Shown piece after piece: positions 15,882 to 26,552 of a DNA stretch of 64,000 nt (within the stretch, counting starts at the first letter, position 1; the number at the start of each line of letters is the position of its first letter). The notes under the pieces are model-generated. The model made no database searches. It was not told where the DNA came from and saw nothing but the letters and a program-made list of their open reading frames with translations. The stretch covers positions 310,001-374,000 of the forward strand of contig NZ_BMGB01000001.1 in the NCBI RefSeq assembly GCF_014639655.1. Reading direction: 5' to 3'. The translations under genes and the position numbers were made by a program. This DNA is from Conyzicola nivalis (GTDB lineage Bacteria > Actinomycetota > Actinomycetes > Actinomycetales > Microbacteriaceae).

Positions 15882-17540
15882 GTGAATCCTGCTGACCTCT
15901 CCGCCTCCCTGCTCACCGTCGTCAACACTGTGGTGGCCGGCCGCGATGGCACGCCCGTCACGATCGGCGACGTGGCACTCGAGCGCCCGCGCAACCGTGA
16001 CCACGGCGACTGGGCCTCGAACATCGCGATGAAGATCGCGAAGGCGCTCCGCGCCAACCCGCGAGAACTCGCCACGCAGATCGCCGAGGCGCTCACGAGC
16101 GTGGAGGGCGTCGCTTCCGTCGACGTCGCCGGCCCCGGATTCATCAACATCACCCTCGACGCTGCGGCCGCGGGAGCCCTGGCGAAGACCATCGTCGAGG
16201 CCGACACCGCCTACGGAACCGGCGACCTCTACACCGGCGTCACCGTGAACATCGAATTCGTCTCCGCCAACCCGACAGGCCCCATCCACATCGGCGGCAC
16301 CCGCTGGGCGGCGGTGGGCGACAGCCTTGCGCGGATCTTCACCGCCGAGGGAGCCGTCGTCACGCGCGAGTACTACTTCAACGACCACGGCGCCCAGATC
16401 GACCGGTTCGCTCGGAGCCTGCTCGCGAGCTACCTCGGCGAGCCCGCCCCCGAGGACGGCTACGGCGGGGAGTACATCTCCGACATCGCCGCCCGCGTGA
16501 TCGCCGACTACCCCGGCGAGCTGTCGACGATCCCGACGAGGGAAGAGGTACAGGAGGTATTCCGCTCCACCGGGGTCGAGCTGATGTTCGGCGACATCCG
16601 CGCCAGCCTGCACGAGTTCGGCGTCGACTTCGATGTCTACTTCCACGAGAACGAACTGCACGAGTCGGGCGCGGTCGAGCGCGCCGTCGCGCGCCTGCGC
16701 GACCTCGGCCACATCTACGAGGCCGACGGAGCCACCTGGTTGCGCACCACCGACTTCGGCGACGACAAGGACCGCGTCGTCATCAAGAGCGACGGGGAGG
16801 CCGCGTACATTTCGGGCGACCTCGCGTACTACCTGAACAAGCGCGAGCGCGGGTTCGAACGCAACATCATCCTGCTCGGCGCCGACCACCACGGGTATGT
16901 TCAGCGCCTCATGGCCATGACCGCCGCGTTCGGCGACGAGCCGTACTACAACCTCGAGATCCTCATCGGCCAACTGGTCAACCTCGTGCGCGACGGCGAG
17001 CCGCTGCGGATGAGCAAGCGCGCCGGCACGGTCGTGACCATGGAGGACCTCGTCGAGGCCGTCGGGGTCGACGCCGCGCGGTACTCGCTCGTCCGTTCGT
17101 CGATAGACACCGAGGTCGACATCGACCTCGACCTGCTCACCAGGCGCACCAACGACAACCCCGTGTTCTACGTGCAGTACGCCCACGCGCGCACGGGCGC
17201 CGTGGCGCGCAACGCCGCCGACTCCGGAGTGGGCCGCGAGGTCTTCGACGCGGGCCTGCTCACCCACGAGACCGAGAGCATCCTGCTCGGCACGCTCGCC
17301 GAGTTCCCGCGCATCGTGCGGCAGGCGGCAGAGCTGCGCGAACCGCACCGCGTCGCCCGCTATGCCGAGGAACTCGCCGGCACCTACCACCGCTGGTACG
17401 ACAACTGCCGCGTCACCCCGCTCGGCGACGAAGAGGTGAGCGACGTGCACCGCACGCGGCTCTGGCTCAACGACGCCACCGGAATCGTGCTGCGCAACGC
17501 GTTGGCCCTGCTCGGCGTGAGCGCCCCGGAGCGCATGTAG
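15882..17540 (+). CDS. argS: Arginine--tRNA ligase
   Basis: 552 residues. Class I synthetase: HIGH-type [11 protein letters not shown], a KMSKS-type RMSKRAG, the N-terminal Add1 region ([16 protein letters not shown]) and the C-terminal DALR anticodon domain. It charges tRNA-Arg in the cytoplasm. GTG 15882 is chosen because the resulting [11 protein letters not shown] fits the family N-terminus; a TTG at 15873 is also in frame. Neither has a clear SD, so a leaderless mRNA is possible. It heads the argS-DUF2993-DUF2993-lysA segment. Confidence 0.95.
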   Translation: MNPADLSASLLTVVNTVVAGRDGTPVTIGDVALERPRNRDHGDWASNIAMKIAKALRANPRELATQIAEALTSVEGVASVDVAGPGFINITLDAAAAGALAKTIVEADTAYGTGDLYTGVTVNIEFVSANPTGPIHIGGTRWAAVGDSLARIFTAEGAVVTREYYFNDHGAQIDRFARSLLASYLGEPAPEDGYGGEYISDIAARVIADYPGELSTIPTREEVQEVFRSTGVELMFGDIRASLHEFGVDFDVYFHENELHESGAVERAVARLRDLGHIYEADGATWLRTTDFGDDKDRVVIKSDGEAAYISGDLAYYLNKRERGFERNIILLGADHHGYVQRLMAMTAAFGDEPYYNLEILIGQLVNLVRDGEPLRMSKRAGTVVTMEDLVEAVGVDAARYSLVRSSIDTEVDIDLDLLTRRTNDNPVFYVQYAHARTGAVARNAADSGVGREVFDAGLLTHETESILLGTLAEFPRIVRQAAELREPHRVARYAEELAGTYHRWYDNCRVTPLGDEEVSDVHRTRLWLNDATGIVLRNALALLGVSAPERM

Positions 17541-17542
17541 CC

Positions 17543-18337
17543 ATGACCGCCGCCCCCGTCCTCCCCGCCGCACCGAAGGTCCGCCGTCGCTGGATCGGCT
17601 GGGCGATCGCGGGCGGCGTGCTCCTTGTTCTGATCGTCGTCGGCCTGTTCGTGGGCGAGGCCGCCGCGCGCGCCTACGCCACCGAACGCATCCACGACGA
17701 ACTGGTCACGGCGTTCGAGCTCGACGCCGATCACCCCACCGACATCGATCTCGGCGGCGGATCGCTCTTGCTGCAGGCGGCTTCGGGAACGGTGGACGGG
17801 GTGGATGTCGCGATCGACGACGTACCCCTCGGCGACCTGACCGGCGACATCACCCTCGCCGCGACGGGCGTGCCGATCGACACGACGCAGCCGGCCGAGA
17901 CGATAGCCGCGACCGCGACCCTCGACGAGGACGACGTGGCCTCCCTGCGCGACTATCTCAGTGGCATCCAGCTCGATTCGATCACCCTCGGCGACGGCGT
18001 CATCGACGTGTCGGCGACCGTCCGCGCGCTGTTCCTCACGGTGCCCGTCTCGGCCGCGATCGAACCGACGGCGCAAGACGGCCAGCTCGTGTTCTCCCCG
18101 GAGTCGGTCACCGTGAACGGCTCGGTCGTGTCGGTCGACCAACTGTTGGCCGGCCCGCTCGCGAACGTCGCCTCCGGCTTCCTCGGCGCACAGACCTTCT
18201 GCGTCGCCCAGTACCTGCCCGCGGCGATCACCCTCGACGGGGTGAGCGTCAGCACCGACGAGCTCGAGCTCTCGTTCTCGGGCGAAAACGTGGCGCTGGG
18301 CGGGGCCGACCTGTCTACCAAGGGGACCTGCGGTTAG
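17543..18337 (+). CDS. LmeA family (DUF2993) phospholipid-binding protein, copy 1
   Basis: 264 residues. An N-terminal membrane anchor (about 17-40) is followed by a DUF2993 domain (YATERIHDELVTAF..., GGSLLLQAASGTVDGVDV...). Mycobacterial LmeA binds phospholipids and supports envelope mannolipid assembly; the same role here is inferred only from family. It begins 2 bp after the argS stop. The second copy 9 bp downstream is similar in layout and clearly paralogous. Confidence 0.85.
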   Translation: MTAAPVLPAAPKVRRRWIGWAIAGGVLLVLIVVGLFVGEAAARAYATERIHDELVTAFELDADHPTDIDLGGGSLLLQAASGTVDGVDVAIDDVPLGDLTGDITLAATGVPIDTTQPAETIAATATLDEDDVASLRDYLSGIQLDSITLGDGVIDVSATVRALFLTVPVSAAIEPTAQDGQLVFSPESVTVNGSVVSVDQLLAGPLANVASGFLGAQTFCVAQYLPAAITLDGVSVSTDELELSFSGENVALGGADLSTKGTCG

Positions 18338-18346
18338 GCTCACACC

Positions 18347-19156
18347 ATGACGGGTGACTCGGGGATCCAGTGGACATCGATCGACGCTCCCAAGAGCATC
18401 CCACCCCGGTGGCGCTGGATCGGGTTTCTCGTCGCCCTCGCCGTTGTCGGCGGCCTCGTGGCGTTCGCCCTCATCGAGGGTGACAAGATCGTGCGCGGTA
18501 TCGCCTCCGACGTGGTGCGCTCGGGAGTGACGAGTGCGCTCCAGCTTCCCGAGGGCCAGGAGGTCGACGTCGAGCTGGGTGATGGGCTGTTGATCTTCCA
18601 GGCGATCACCGGGTCGATCGACTCGGTCGACGTGCGCATTCCCGGTATGCCCTTCGGAGCAGCGACCGGCACCCTCCTGCTCACCGTCGAGGGGGTCGCG
18701 CTCGACCCGGGCGCACCCGTCGACATCCTCACCGCCCGCGTCGAACTCGACTCCGACAACCTCTCGCGGTATGCCGGCAACCTCAGCTCCGTGCCGCTGA
18801 ACGGCGTGACCATCGCGGGCGAAGTCGTCGGCATCGGGGCGATCCTCGCCGACCAGCAGGTCAACGTGGCGCTCGTCCCATCCGTCTCGGCCGGTACCGT
18901 CGCGTTCACGCCCGTCGCGGTGTCCGCGGCCGGGGTCGCCACCACCGTGGAGGCGGTCATGGCCAGCCCGCTCGCGTCGCTCGCGGGACCCATGCTCACC
19001 TCGAGCGGGTTCTGCGCCGCGGAGCTGTTGCCCGCCGCGCTCACGCTCACCGACGCCGCTGTGGTGGGCGAGCAGTTGGTCATCACCGCGTCGGGCAACG
19101 ACGTGAGTCTCTCCGGCCTCGGCTCGAAGGGCACGTGCGAAGCGCCCGCCGCCTAG
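18347..19156 (+). CDS. LmeA family (DUF2993) phospholipid-binding protein, copy 2
   Basis: 269 residues. It has the same architecture as the gene before it: a membrane anchor (about 24-46), then VDVELGDGLLIFQAITGSIDSVDVRI and a closing FCAAELLPAALTL...SGLGSKGTC that parallels FCVAQYLPAAITL...LSTKGTC of copy 1. Both keep two matching cysteines near the end (FC and GTC), suggesting a conserved disulfide outside the cell. Tandem duplication with divergence. Confidence 0.85.
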   Translation: MTGDSGIQWTSIDAPKSIPPRWRWIGFLVALAVVGGLVAFALIEGDKIVRGIASDVVRSGVTSALQLPEGQEVDVELGDGLLIFQAITGSIDSVDVRIPGMPFGAATGTLLLTVEGVALDPGAPVDILTARVELDSDNLSRYAGNLSSVPLNGVTIAGEVVGIGAILADQQVNVALVPSVSAGTVAFTPVAVSAAGVATTVEAVMASPLASLAGPMLTSSGFCAAELLPAALTLTDAAVVGEQLVITASGNDVSLSGLGSKGTCEAPAA

Positions 19157-19239
19157 CGCTATAGGATAAAAACGGCTTCAGGGACCAATCCGGGTTCGCT
19201 CGCCTCACTCAACAGCAAATTCCGTGAGGTACATCCGTG
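19157..19239 (+). promoter_or_regulatory. lysA upstream region
   Basis: This gap of about 80 bp contains an AT-rich CTATAGGATAAAAACGG (19161-19177), a plausible -10 region in this GC-rich background. It is too short for a lysine riboswitch. A convincing -35 is not visible. Confidence 0.3.
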
Positions 19240-20649
19240 ATGAGAAATCCGCTCGCCCCGTCGTGGCTCGAGCTCCCCTCAGACGCTAACGCGCTCGACG
19301 CCTCGGTGTGGTCGCAGAACGCCGAACGCTCGGCCGACGGTGAACTGGTGATCGCCGGGGTCGCCGCGACCGAACTCGCCGACCGCTTCGGCACACCCGT
19401 CTACGTGGTCGACGAGGCCGACGTACGAACGCGGGCCCGTGGCATCCGCGAATCTTTCGATCGCGAATTCGGGCGCATCGGTTCCCGCGTGAAGGTCTAC
19501 TACGCCGGCAAGGCGTTCCTCTCGACCCAGGTGGTCGCCTGGATGATCGCCGACGGCCTCAACATCGACGCCAGCAGCGGCGGCGAGCTGGCCGTCGCCC
19601 TCGCGGCGGGCGCCGACCCGGCACGGCTGGGCCTGCACGGGAACAACAAGAGCCTCGCCGAGATCGACCGCGCGGTGGGAGTCGGCATCGGCACCATCGT
19701 CATCGACAGCCTGATCGAAATAGAGAGGGTCGCGGATGCCGCGTCCCGCCACGGTCGCGTGCAGCCGGTCCGCCTGCGCGTCAACAGCGGAGTGCACGCC
19801 CACACGCACGAGTACCTCGCCACCGCCCGCGAGGACCAGAAGTTCGGCATCCCGCTCGCCGACGTCGCCGCGACGGTCGCCGTCATCCGCTCGCACGACT
19901 CGCTCGAGTTCCTCGGGCTGCACTCGCACATCGGCTCGCAGATCTTCGAGAGCGACGGGTTCGCCGAGGCGGCCCGCCGGCTCTTCGCCGTGCACGTCGA
20001 ACTGCTCGCGGGCGGTCCCGTGCCCGAGCTCAACCTGGGCGGCGGCTTCGGCATCGCATACAACGGCTCGGATGTCGCGTTGCCGATCGATACCCTCGCG
20101 GCGAACCTCGCCGACAGTGTCGCGCAGCTGGCCGCCGAGTTCGGCGTGGCCGTTCCCGTGATCGCGATCGAGCCGGGGCGGTCGATCATCGGCCCGTCGA
20201 CCACCACGCTGTACACCGTCGGCACGATCAAAGACGTGCTGGTCGAGGGCACGGACACCCGCAAGTACGTCTCCGTCGACGGGGGCATGAGCGACAACAT
20301 CCGTCCAGCCCTCTACGGGGCCGACTACTCGGTGCGCATCGCCAACCGCACGTCCGAGAGCGAGCCGGCTCTCGTGCGCCTGGCCGGCAAGCACTGCGAG
20401 AGCGGCGACATCGTCGTACACGCCGACTACCTGCCCGGCGACGTGCGGCCCGGCGACCTCGTCGGCGTCCCCGCCACGGGCGCGTACGGCTGGGCGATGG
20501 CGAGCAACTACAACTACCTCGCCAGGCCGCCGGTCGTCGCCGTGCGCGACGGCGAGGCGCGCATCATCGTCCGCGGCGAGACCGAAGACGATCTCCTCAG
20601 CCGCGACGCCGGACTAGAACCCGTGTCTATTAAGGACCAGAACAAATGA
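19240..20649 (+). CDS. lysA: Diaminopimelate decarboxylase
   Basis: 469 residues. A fold-type III PLP enzyme: the PLP lysine lies in YYAGKAF (about residue 89), with SGGELAVA, HSHIGSQIF, the glycine loop GGGFGI and EPGRSI phosphate site, and the substrate CESGD signature. It converts meso-DAP to L-lysine. ATG 19240 is adjacent to an in-frame GTG at 19237; both are possible. It overlaps hom by 4 bp (ATGA), placing lysine and threonine synthesis in one transcript. Confidence 0.96.
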   Translation: MRNPLAPSWLELPSDANALDASVWSQNAERSADGELVIAGVAATELADRFGTPVYVVDEADVRTRARGIRESFDREFGRIGSRVKVYYAGKAFLSTQVVAWMIADGLNIDASSGGELAVALAAGADPARLGLHGNNKSLAEIDRAVGVGIGTIVIDSLIEIERVADAASRHGRVQPVRLRVNSGVHAHTHEYLATAREDQKFGIPLADVAATVAVIRSHDSLEFLGLHSHIGSQIFESDGFAEAARRLFAVHVELLAGGPVPELNLGGGFGIAYNGSDVALPIDTLAANLADSVAQLAAEFGVAVPVIAIEPGRSIIGPSTTTLYTVGTIKDVLVEGTDTRKYVSVDGGMSDNIRPALYGADYSVRIANRTSESEPALVRLAGKHCESGDIVVHADYLPGDVRPGDLVGVPATGAYGWAMASNYNYLARPPVVAVRDGEARIIVRGETEDDLLSRDAGLEPVSIKDQNK

Positions 20650-21980
20650 TCGAGTACCGCAACCTCCGAGTCGCCCTGCTGGGCGGCGGCAGCGTGGGTG
20701 CCCAGGTGGCCGCCCTCCTCCTCGAGCACGGCGAAGAACTGGCCAACCGTTCGGGTGCGGGCCTCGAGCTCGTCGGTGTCGCCGTGCGCGACCTCGACGC
20801 CGAGCGCACCCCGGCCATCCCCGCGCACCTGCTGACGACCGACGCCGAGAGCCTGATCCTCGGCGCCGACATCGTGGTCGAGTTGATGGGCGGACTCGAG
20901 CCGGCGCGCTCCTACATCCTGCAGGCCATCAACTCGGGCGCCGACGTCATCACCGCCAACAAGGCGCTGCTCGCCACGCACGGCCCCGAGCTGTTCGAGG
21001 CGGCCGAGCAGGTCGGCGCCCAGCTCTACTACGAGGCGGCCGTCGGCGGCGCGATCCCCATCATCCGGCCGCTGCGCGACAGCCTCGCCGGCGACCGGGT
21101 CACGCGCATCCTCGGCATCGTCAACGGAACGACCAACTTCATCCTCGACCGCATGGACGTCAACGGCGACACCCTCGAGAACGCTCTCGCCGTCGCCACC
21201 GAGCTGGGCTACGCCGAGGCCGACCCGACCGCCGACATCGGCGGCTACGACGCGGCCCAGAAGGCGGCGATCCTCGCGAGCCTCGCCTTCCACACCACCG
21301 TCCCGCTCGAGTCGGTGCACCGCGAGGGCATCACCGAGGTCACCGCCGGGCAGGTCGACGCGGCCCGCAAGGCCGGTTTTGTCGTGAAGCTGCTCGCCAT
21401 CTGCGAGCGCATCGCTATCGTCGACGCCGACGGCGCCGAGACGGGGGAGTACGGAGTGTCCGCGCGTGTGCACCCGGCCCTGATACCCGCGGCGCATCCG
21501 CTCGCCGCCGTCCACGGCGCGAACAACGCCGTCTTCGTGCAGGCCGAGGCCGCGGGCAGCCTCATGTTCTACGGCGCGGGAGCCGGCGGCCTCGAGACCG
21601 CCTCGGCCGTGCTCGGCGACCTCGTCTCCGCGGCGCGGCGCCACGTCATCGGCGGACCGGGCATCGCCGAGTCGACGCACGCGACCATCGAGGTGCTGCC
21701 GATGTCGAGCGTGCGCACCCGCTATCAGATCACCCTCACCGTGGTCGACCAGCCGGGCGTGCTGGCCACGATCGCGAGCCTGTTCAGCGAGCACGGCGTG
21801 TCCGTCGAAGCGGTGTCACAATCGGTAAGCGACGGTACGACCGGGTCGCTGCCCACCGCTACCCTTGTAATCGTCACCCACGAAGCCACCGAGTCGTCGC
21901 TCGCATCAACAGTCGCGGCGCTCGGCAGCAACGACGCCGTGAGTGCCGTGGATTCCGTTCTGAGAGTTGAGGGCCTGTAA
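20646..21980 (+). CDS. hom: Homoserine dehydrogenase
   Basis: 444 residues. NAD(P)-binding LLGGGSVGAQVAALL at the N-terminus, ITANKALLATHG, and the catalytic YEAAVGGAIPII...GIVNGTTNFIL. The last 90 residues form an ACT domain (RYQITLTVVDQPGVLATIASLFSEHGVSVEAV), the site for threonine feedback control in actinobacteria. It reduces aspartate semialdehyde to homoserine. It starts inside the lysA stop and ends directly against thrC. Confidence 0.97.
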   Translation: MIEYRNLRVALLGGGSVGAQVAALLLEHGEELANRSGAGLELVGVAVRDLDAERTPAIPAHLLTTDAESLILGADIVVELMGGLEPARSYILQAINSGADVITANKALLATHGPELFEAAEQVGAQLYYEAAVGGAIPIIRPLRDSLAGDRVTRILGIVNGTTNFILDRMDVNGDTLENALAVATELGYAEADPTADIGGYDAAQKAAILASLAFHTTVPLESVHREGITEVTAGQVDAARKAGFVVKLLAICERIAIVDADGAETGEYGVSARVHPALIPAAHPLAAVHGANNAVFVQAEAAGSLMFYGAGAGGLETASAVLGDLVSAARRHVIGGPGIAESTHATIEVLPMSSVRTRYQITLTVVDQPGVLATIASLFSEHGVSVEAVSQSVSDGTTGSLPTATLVIVTHEATESSLASTVAALGSNDAVSAVDSVLRVEGL

Positions 21981-23069
21981 GTGTCAAACATCGTGAGCCG
22001 GCAGTGGCGCGGAGTTCTTAACGAATACCGCGACCGACTCGACATTTCCGACGCGACTCCCGTCGTCACCCTCGGCGAGGGCGGCACCCCGCTCATCGCG
22101 GCACCCGCCCTGTCCGCCCGCACCGGCGCGAACGTCTGGGTCAAGTACGAGGGCATGAACCCCACCGGGTCGTTCAAAGACCGCGGCATGACCATGGCCA
22201 TCTCGAAGGCGGTCGAGCACGGCGCCAAAGCCGTCATCTGCGCCTCGACCGGCAACACCTCGGCCTCTGCCGCCGCCTACGCGACGCACGCGGGCATCAA
22301 GGCCGTCGTGCTCGTGCCCGAGGGCAAGATCGCGATGGGCAAGCTCAGCCAGGCCATCGCCCACCACGCCGAACTGCTGCAGGTCCAGGGCAACTTCGAC
22401 GACTGCCTCGACATCGCGCGCGACCTCTCGGCGAACTACCCCGTGCACCTCGTGAACTCGGTGAACCCCGACCGCATCAACGGCCAGAAGACCGCGGCGT
22501 ACGAGGTCGTCGAGGTTCTCGGCGACGCGCCCGACATCCACATCCTCCCCGTCGGCAACGCCGGCAACTACACCGCCTACTCGCGCGGCTACACCGAAGA
22601 GCTCGAGCGCGGCGCCACCACCAAGCTTCCGCGCATGTTCGGCTTCCAGGCCGCGGGCTCCGCACCCATCGTGCTCGGCCACGTCGTGAAGCACCCCGAG
22701 ACCATCGCGAGCGCCATCCGCATCGGAAACCCCGCCTCGTGGGAGCTCGCCATCGCGGCGCGCGAAGCGACCGACGGCTACTTCGGCGCGATCGACGACG
22801 AGAAGATCCTCGAGGCCTACCGCATCCTCGCGGGCGAGGTCGGCATCTTCGTCGAACCCGCTTCGGCGATCAGCGTCGCCGGCCTGCTCGAGCGATCCGA
22901 CGCCGGCCAGATCCCGAAGGGTTCCACCGTGGTGCTGACGGTCACCGGCCACGGGCTCAAAGACCCGCAGTGGGCGCTGAAGACCGCGACCGGCGACGAG
23001 ATCACGCCCACGGTCGTGCCCGTCGACACGTCGGCCATCGCCGAGGTGCTCGGACTGAGCAAGGCATGA
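21981..23069 (+). CDS. thrC: Threonine synthase
   Basis: 362 residues. The PLP lysine is in [11 protein letters not shown] (about residue 60), followed by [15 protein letters not shown] and the phosphate-binding GNAGN. It converts O-phosphohomoserine to threonine. The GTG at 21981 immediately follows the hom stop, so translation depends on coupling. It overlaps thrB by 4 bp (ATGA). Confidence 0.97.
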   Translation: MSNIVSRQWRGVLNEYRDRLDISDATPVVTLGEGGTPLIAAPALSARTGANVWVKYEGMNPTGSFKDRGMTMAISKAVEHGAKAVICASTGNTSASAAAYATHAGIKAVVLVPEGKIAMGKLSQAIAHHAELLQVQGNFDDCLDIARDLSANYPVHLVNSVNPDRINGQKTAAYEVVEVLGDAPDIHILPVGNAGNYTAYSRGYTEELERGATTKLPRMFGFQAAGSAPIVLGHVVKHPETIASAIRIGNPASWELAIAAREATDGYFGAIDDEKILEAYRILAGEVGIFVEPASAISVAGLLERSDAGQIPKGSTVVLTVTGHGLKDPQWALKTATGDEITPTVVPVDTSAIAEVLGLSKA

Positions 23070-24019
23070 GCCTCCAGCCCGCGCCCGACCTGGCCGGTCG
23101 CTCGGTCACGGTGAAGGTGCCCGCGACGACGGCGAACCTCGGCCCAGGCTTCGACACGCTCGGACTCGCACTCTCGCTCTACGACGAGCTGCACGTCAGC
23201 GTGCGCGACGAGCCGGGCGTCTACGTCGACGTGCACGGTGTCGGCGCGGGCGACGTGCCGACCGACGAGTCCAACCTCGTCGTCACCGCGATCGCGCACA
23301 CCTTCACCTCGTACGGGTTCGAATTGCCGAACCTGCACCTCGAGGCGCACAACGTCATCCCGCACGGGCGTGGGCTCGGATCATCCGGTGCCGCGATCGT
23401 CTCGGGCATCATGGCGGCGAAGGGTCTCCTCGAGGGCATCGTCGACATCGACTCGGTCGGCCTGCTGCGCCTCGCCACCGAGATGGAGGGGCACCCCGAC
23501 AACGTCGCCCCCGCCCTCTTCGGCGGTCTCACCATCGCCTGGGTCACGCCCGAGGGCCCGCAGCACAAGAAGCTCATCGTGCACCGCGGCGTCTCGCCGC
23601 TGGTCTGCGTTCCCGAGTCCACCATGTCGACCGCCCTGGCCCGCAGCCTGCAGCCGTCGTCGGTGCCGCACGAAGACGCCATCTTCAACGTGTCGCGCTC
23701 CGCCCTGCTCATCGCGGCGCTCATCCAGAGCCCCGAGCTGCTGCTCGCCGCCACCGAAGACAAGCTGCACCAGAGCTATCGGGCGAGCGCCATGCCCGAG
23801 ACCGACAGCCTCATCCAGGTGCTACGAAAGAACGGCCTCGCTGCCGTCGTCTCCGGCGCCGGTCCGTCGTTGCTCGTGCTCTGCAGCGACCCCGCGCAGC
23901 GGCTTCTCGCCGCGCAATTGGTGACCGAAAACGCCGCAACGCCGTGGCAGTCGCTCATGCTGGCCGTGGACTTCAAAGGTGCTACAGTGATTTCGCACCC
24001 GGTAAAAGCAGTGGCCTAG
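23066..24019 (+). CDS. thrB: Homoserine kinase
   Basis: 317 residues. A GHMP kinase: [19 protein letters not shown] at the N-terminus, the ATP loop [12 protein letters not shown] near residue 100, and GAGPS at the C-terminal third. It phosphorylates homoserine for thrC. The ATG at 23066 overlaps the thrC stop; the open frame extends further upstream but only as antisense-like sequence inside thrC. It is last of the lysA-hom-thrC-thrB set and immediately upstream of rho. Confidence 0.97.
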   Translation: MSLQPAPDLAGRSVTVKVPATTANLGPGFDTLGLALSLYDELHVSVRDEPGVYVDVHGVGAGDVPTDESNLVVTAIAHTFTSYGFELPNLHLEAHNVIPHGRGLGSSGAAIVSGIMAAKGLLEGIVDIDSVGLLRLATEMEGHPDNVAPALFGGLTIAWVTPEGPQHKKLIVHRGVSPLVCVPESTMSTALARSLQPSSVPHEDAIFNVSRSALLIAALIQSPELLLAATEDKLHQSYRASAMPETDSLIQVLRKNGLAAVVSGAGPSLLVLCSDPAQRLLAAQLVTENAATPWQSLMLAVDFKGATVISHPVKAVA

Positions 24020-24198
24020 CCACAGCTACTCCGCACCATTCGGAACAACAGGACTGCTCGACAGTCCTGGCACCGCCCGGTGTGCACTCTCACCCGCATC
24101 GCCCAAGTAGATTCCTGTGCAGCCGCACAGACACGGGGCGACAAGATCACCTCTCCGCCGCGTATCTGAATTCTCGGCCGGGGAAAGGAACCCCCCTA
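24020..24198 (+). promoter_or_regulatory. rho leader region
   Basis: 179 bp between thrB and rho. It contains a 7-bp hairpin (24049-24055 with 24063-24069, loop GCTCGAC) and a C-rich, G-poor stretch at about 24069-24165 (CACTCTCACCCGCATCGCCC...), the composition favoured for Rho loading. GGGGAAAGGAA lies just before the GTG start. Autoregulated attenuation of rho is known in other bacteria and could act here. Confidence 0.45.
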
Positions 24199-26550
24199 GT
24201 GACTGATGTCAACGTCCGCCCATCGAGCGCGGACTCCAACCCGAACCTGAGCACCCTCCGACTCCCCGAACTGCAGGCACTCGCTGCCGAGCTGGGTCTG
24301 AGCGGCGCCTCCAAGCTGCGTAAGGGAGAACTCGTGAACGCCATCAACGAGATCCAGAACAAGTCGGATGCGGCCCCCGCCGCCCCCGCCACCGATGCGC
24401 CCGCCGCCGTCGAGCCCGCTGAAGCGCCCGTCGCCGCCGCGCCCGTCGAAGCGCCCGTCGCCGCCACGCCCGTCGCCAAGAAGCGCGTCTCGCGTCGCGC
24501 CACCACGGCCGACGCGGAGGCCATCGCCGCCGCGGCAGCCGCCGCCGCGATCGCCGTGACCGAGTCGGCCACCGCAGCCGCCGAGAGCATCGTCGAGGCG
24601 ACCCCCGTCGCCGAGATCACCGACGAGGGCCCCCGTTCGGCTCGCGCCCACGTGAACCAGGCCGAGTCCGGTCTGGACCTCGGCCTCGACGCCGACCGTC
24701 CGCCCCTCCAGCGTGCACAGCGTGCCGTGCGCGAACCGCAGACCCGCGAGCCGCGCCAGCGCCGCCAGGGCGGCCGCGCGGGAGCCGACGCCCAGTCGAG
24801 CAAGCCCACCGACGCCGAGAAGGCCGAGGCGCTCAACTCCATCGAGCTGCCCGTCGCCGAGTCGCCGGCCCAGAACTCGAACGGCCAGAACAACAACGGC
24901 CAGAGCAACAACGCCCAGAACAACGCCCAGACCGAGGGTGCCGACGCCCAGGAGAACGGCGAGCAGAACCAGAACGAGCCGCGCGAAGGCGGCTCCAGCC
25001 GCGGACGCAACCGCAACCGTCGCGACCGCCAGCAGGCGAGCCGCGAGCAGGGTGACCGCCAGCAGGGTGGACGCGAGCAGGGCGACCAGGGCGGCCGCGA
25101 CCAGGCCGACGCGCAGCAGGGCGAACCCCGCCAGGGCCGCGAACCGCGTCAGCAGGGCGAGGCCCGCCAGCAGAACGATCGCCAGCAGAACGAGCCGCGT
25201 CAGCAGAACGACCGCCAGCAGAACGAGCGCCAGAACGACGGCGGCCAGCAGCGCAACAACGGCCGCGGTGCGGCGGGCGACGACCGCCTGCCCCTCGACG
25301 ACGAGTCGGAGCGCGGCGGACGCAACCGTTACCGCGACCGCAAGCGCGGACGCGGCCCGGTCGGCGACGACTTCGAGCCCGAGATCACCGAAGACGACGT
25401 GCTCATCCCCGTCGCCGGCATCCTCGACGTTCTCGACAACTACGCATTCGTGCGCACGTCCGGCTACCTGCCGGGCAACAACGATGTCTACGTCTCGCTC
25501 GGCCAGGTCAAGAAGTACAACCTGCGCAAGGGTGACGCCGTCGTCGGCTCGATCCGCCAGCCCCGCGAGGGCGACCAGGGCCAGGGCCGCCAGAAGTACA
25601 ACGCGATCGTGAAGATCGACTCGATCAACGGCCTGTCGATCGAGGAAGCCGCGAACCGCGTCGAATTCGGAAAGCTCACGCCGCTGTACCCGCAGGAGCG
25701 TCTGCGCCTCGAGACCGAGTCGGCCAAACTGTCGACCCGCATCATCGACCTCGTCGCCCCGATCGGCAAGGGCCAGCGCGGACTCATCGTCTCGCCGCCC
25801 AAGGCCGGCAAGACCCTCGTGCTCCAGGCGATCGCCAACGCCATCGCGAAGAACAACCCCGAGGTCCACCTCATGGTCGTTCTGGTCGACGAGCGTCCCG
25901 AAGAAGTCACAGACATGCAGCGCACGGTCAAGGGCGAGGTCATTGCCTCGACGTTCGACCGTCCCGCCGAAGACCACACCACGGTCGCCGAGCTGGCCAT
26001 CGAGCGCGCCAAGCGTCTCGTCGAGCTCGGCCACGACGTCGTTGTGCTGCTCGACTCGATCACCCGGCTCGGACGCGCCTACAACCTCACCGCCCCGGCA
26101 TCCGGTCGCATCCTCTCCGGCGGTGTCGACTCGGCCGCCCTGTACCCGCCGAAGCGCTTCTTCGGAGCCGCCCGCAACATCGAAGAGGGTGGCTCGCTCA
26201 CCATCATCGCGACGGCTCTCGTCGAGACCGGCAGCAAGATGGACGAGGTCATCTTCGAGGAGTTCAAGGGCACCGGCAACATGGAGCTGCGTCTCTCGCG
26301 CCAGCTTGCCGACAAGCGCATCTTCCCGGCCGTCGACATCAACGCCTCCGGCACCCGCCGCGAGGAGATGCTGCTCGGCTCCGACGAGGTCAAGGTCACC
26401 TGGAAGCTGCGTCGCGCCCTCGCCGGCCTCGACCAGCAGCAGGCGCTCGAGATCGTTCTCGGCAAGCTTCGCGAAACGCAGTCGAACGTCGAGTTCCTCA
26501 TGCAGATCCAGAAGTCGCTGCCGAGCGCGTCGAGCTCCAAGGAAGACTAA
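24199..26550 (+). CDS. rho: Transcription termination factor Rho with long disordered insertion
   Basis: 783 residues against about 420 for E. coli Rho. Rho_N (about 15-50, [25 protein letters not shown]), then an insertion of about 340 residues (55-395), Ala/Pro-rich first and Gln/Asn/Arg/Gly-rich later (QQNDRQQNE-type repeats). The RNA-binding OSB fold starts near 398 ([25 protein letters not shown]), Walker A PPKAGKT near 533, and [13 protein letters not shown] follows. The ATP-dependent helicase core is complete. GTG 24199 starts at the family N-terminus. prfA follows after 2 bp. Confidence 0.96.
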   Translation: MTDVNVRPSSADSNPNLSTLRLPELQALAAELGLSGASKLRKGELVNAINEIQNKSDAAPAAPATDAPAAVEPAEAPVAAAPVEAPVAATPVAKKRVSRRATTADAEAIAAAAAAAAIAVTESATAAAESIVEATPVAEITDEGPRSARAHVNQAESGLDLGLDADRPPLQRAQRAVREPQTREPRQRRQGGRAGADAQSSKPTDAEKAEALNSIELPVAESPAQNSNGQNNNGQSNNAQNNAQTEGADAQENGEQNQNEPREGGSSRGRNRNRRDRQQASREQGDRQQGGREQGDQGGRDQADAQQGEPRQGREPRQQGEARQQNDRQQNEPRQQNDRQQNERQNDGGQQRNNGRGAAGDDRLPLDDESERGGRNRYRDRKRGRGPVGDDFEPEITEDDVLIPVAGILDVLDNYAFVRTSGYLPGNNDVYVSLGQVKKYNLRKGDAVVGSIRQPREGDQGQGRQKYNAIVKIDSINGLSIEEAANRVEFGKLTPLYPQERLRLETESAKLSTRIIDLVAPIGKGQRGLIVSPPKAGKTLVLQAIANAIAKNNPEVHLMVVLVDERPEEVTDMQRTVKGEVIASTFDRPAEDHTTVAELAIERAKRLVELGHDVVVLLDSITRLGRAYNLTAPASGRILSGGVDSAALYPPKRFFGAARNIEEGGSLTIIATALVETGSKMDEVIFEEFKGTGNMELRLSRQLADKRIFPAVDINASGTRREEMLLGSDEVKVTWKLRRALAGLDQQQALEIVLGKLRETQSNVEFLMQIQKSLPSASSSKED
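24360..25380 (+). repeat. Low-complexity coding region of rho
   Basis: This segment encodes the disordered insertion. It is Ala/Pro/Val-rich until about 24620, then Gln/Asn/Arg/Gly-rich, with near-repeats of the CGCCAGCAGAACGA type between about 25160 and 25240. No domain is recognisable. High charge and Q/N content suggest RNA contact or condensate formation (inference). Confidence 0.85.
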
Positions 26551-26552
26551 TC

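Noticed and set aside
14274-17573. A 1099-codon antisense frame spanning argS and neighbours.
   Set aside because: It crosses argS, the lipoprotein gene and the transglutaminase gene and has no recognisable domain; shadow frame.
19157-19239. A lysine riboswitch before lysA.
   Set aside because: The gap is about 80 bp, too short for the large lysine aptamer, and no matching helices are seen.
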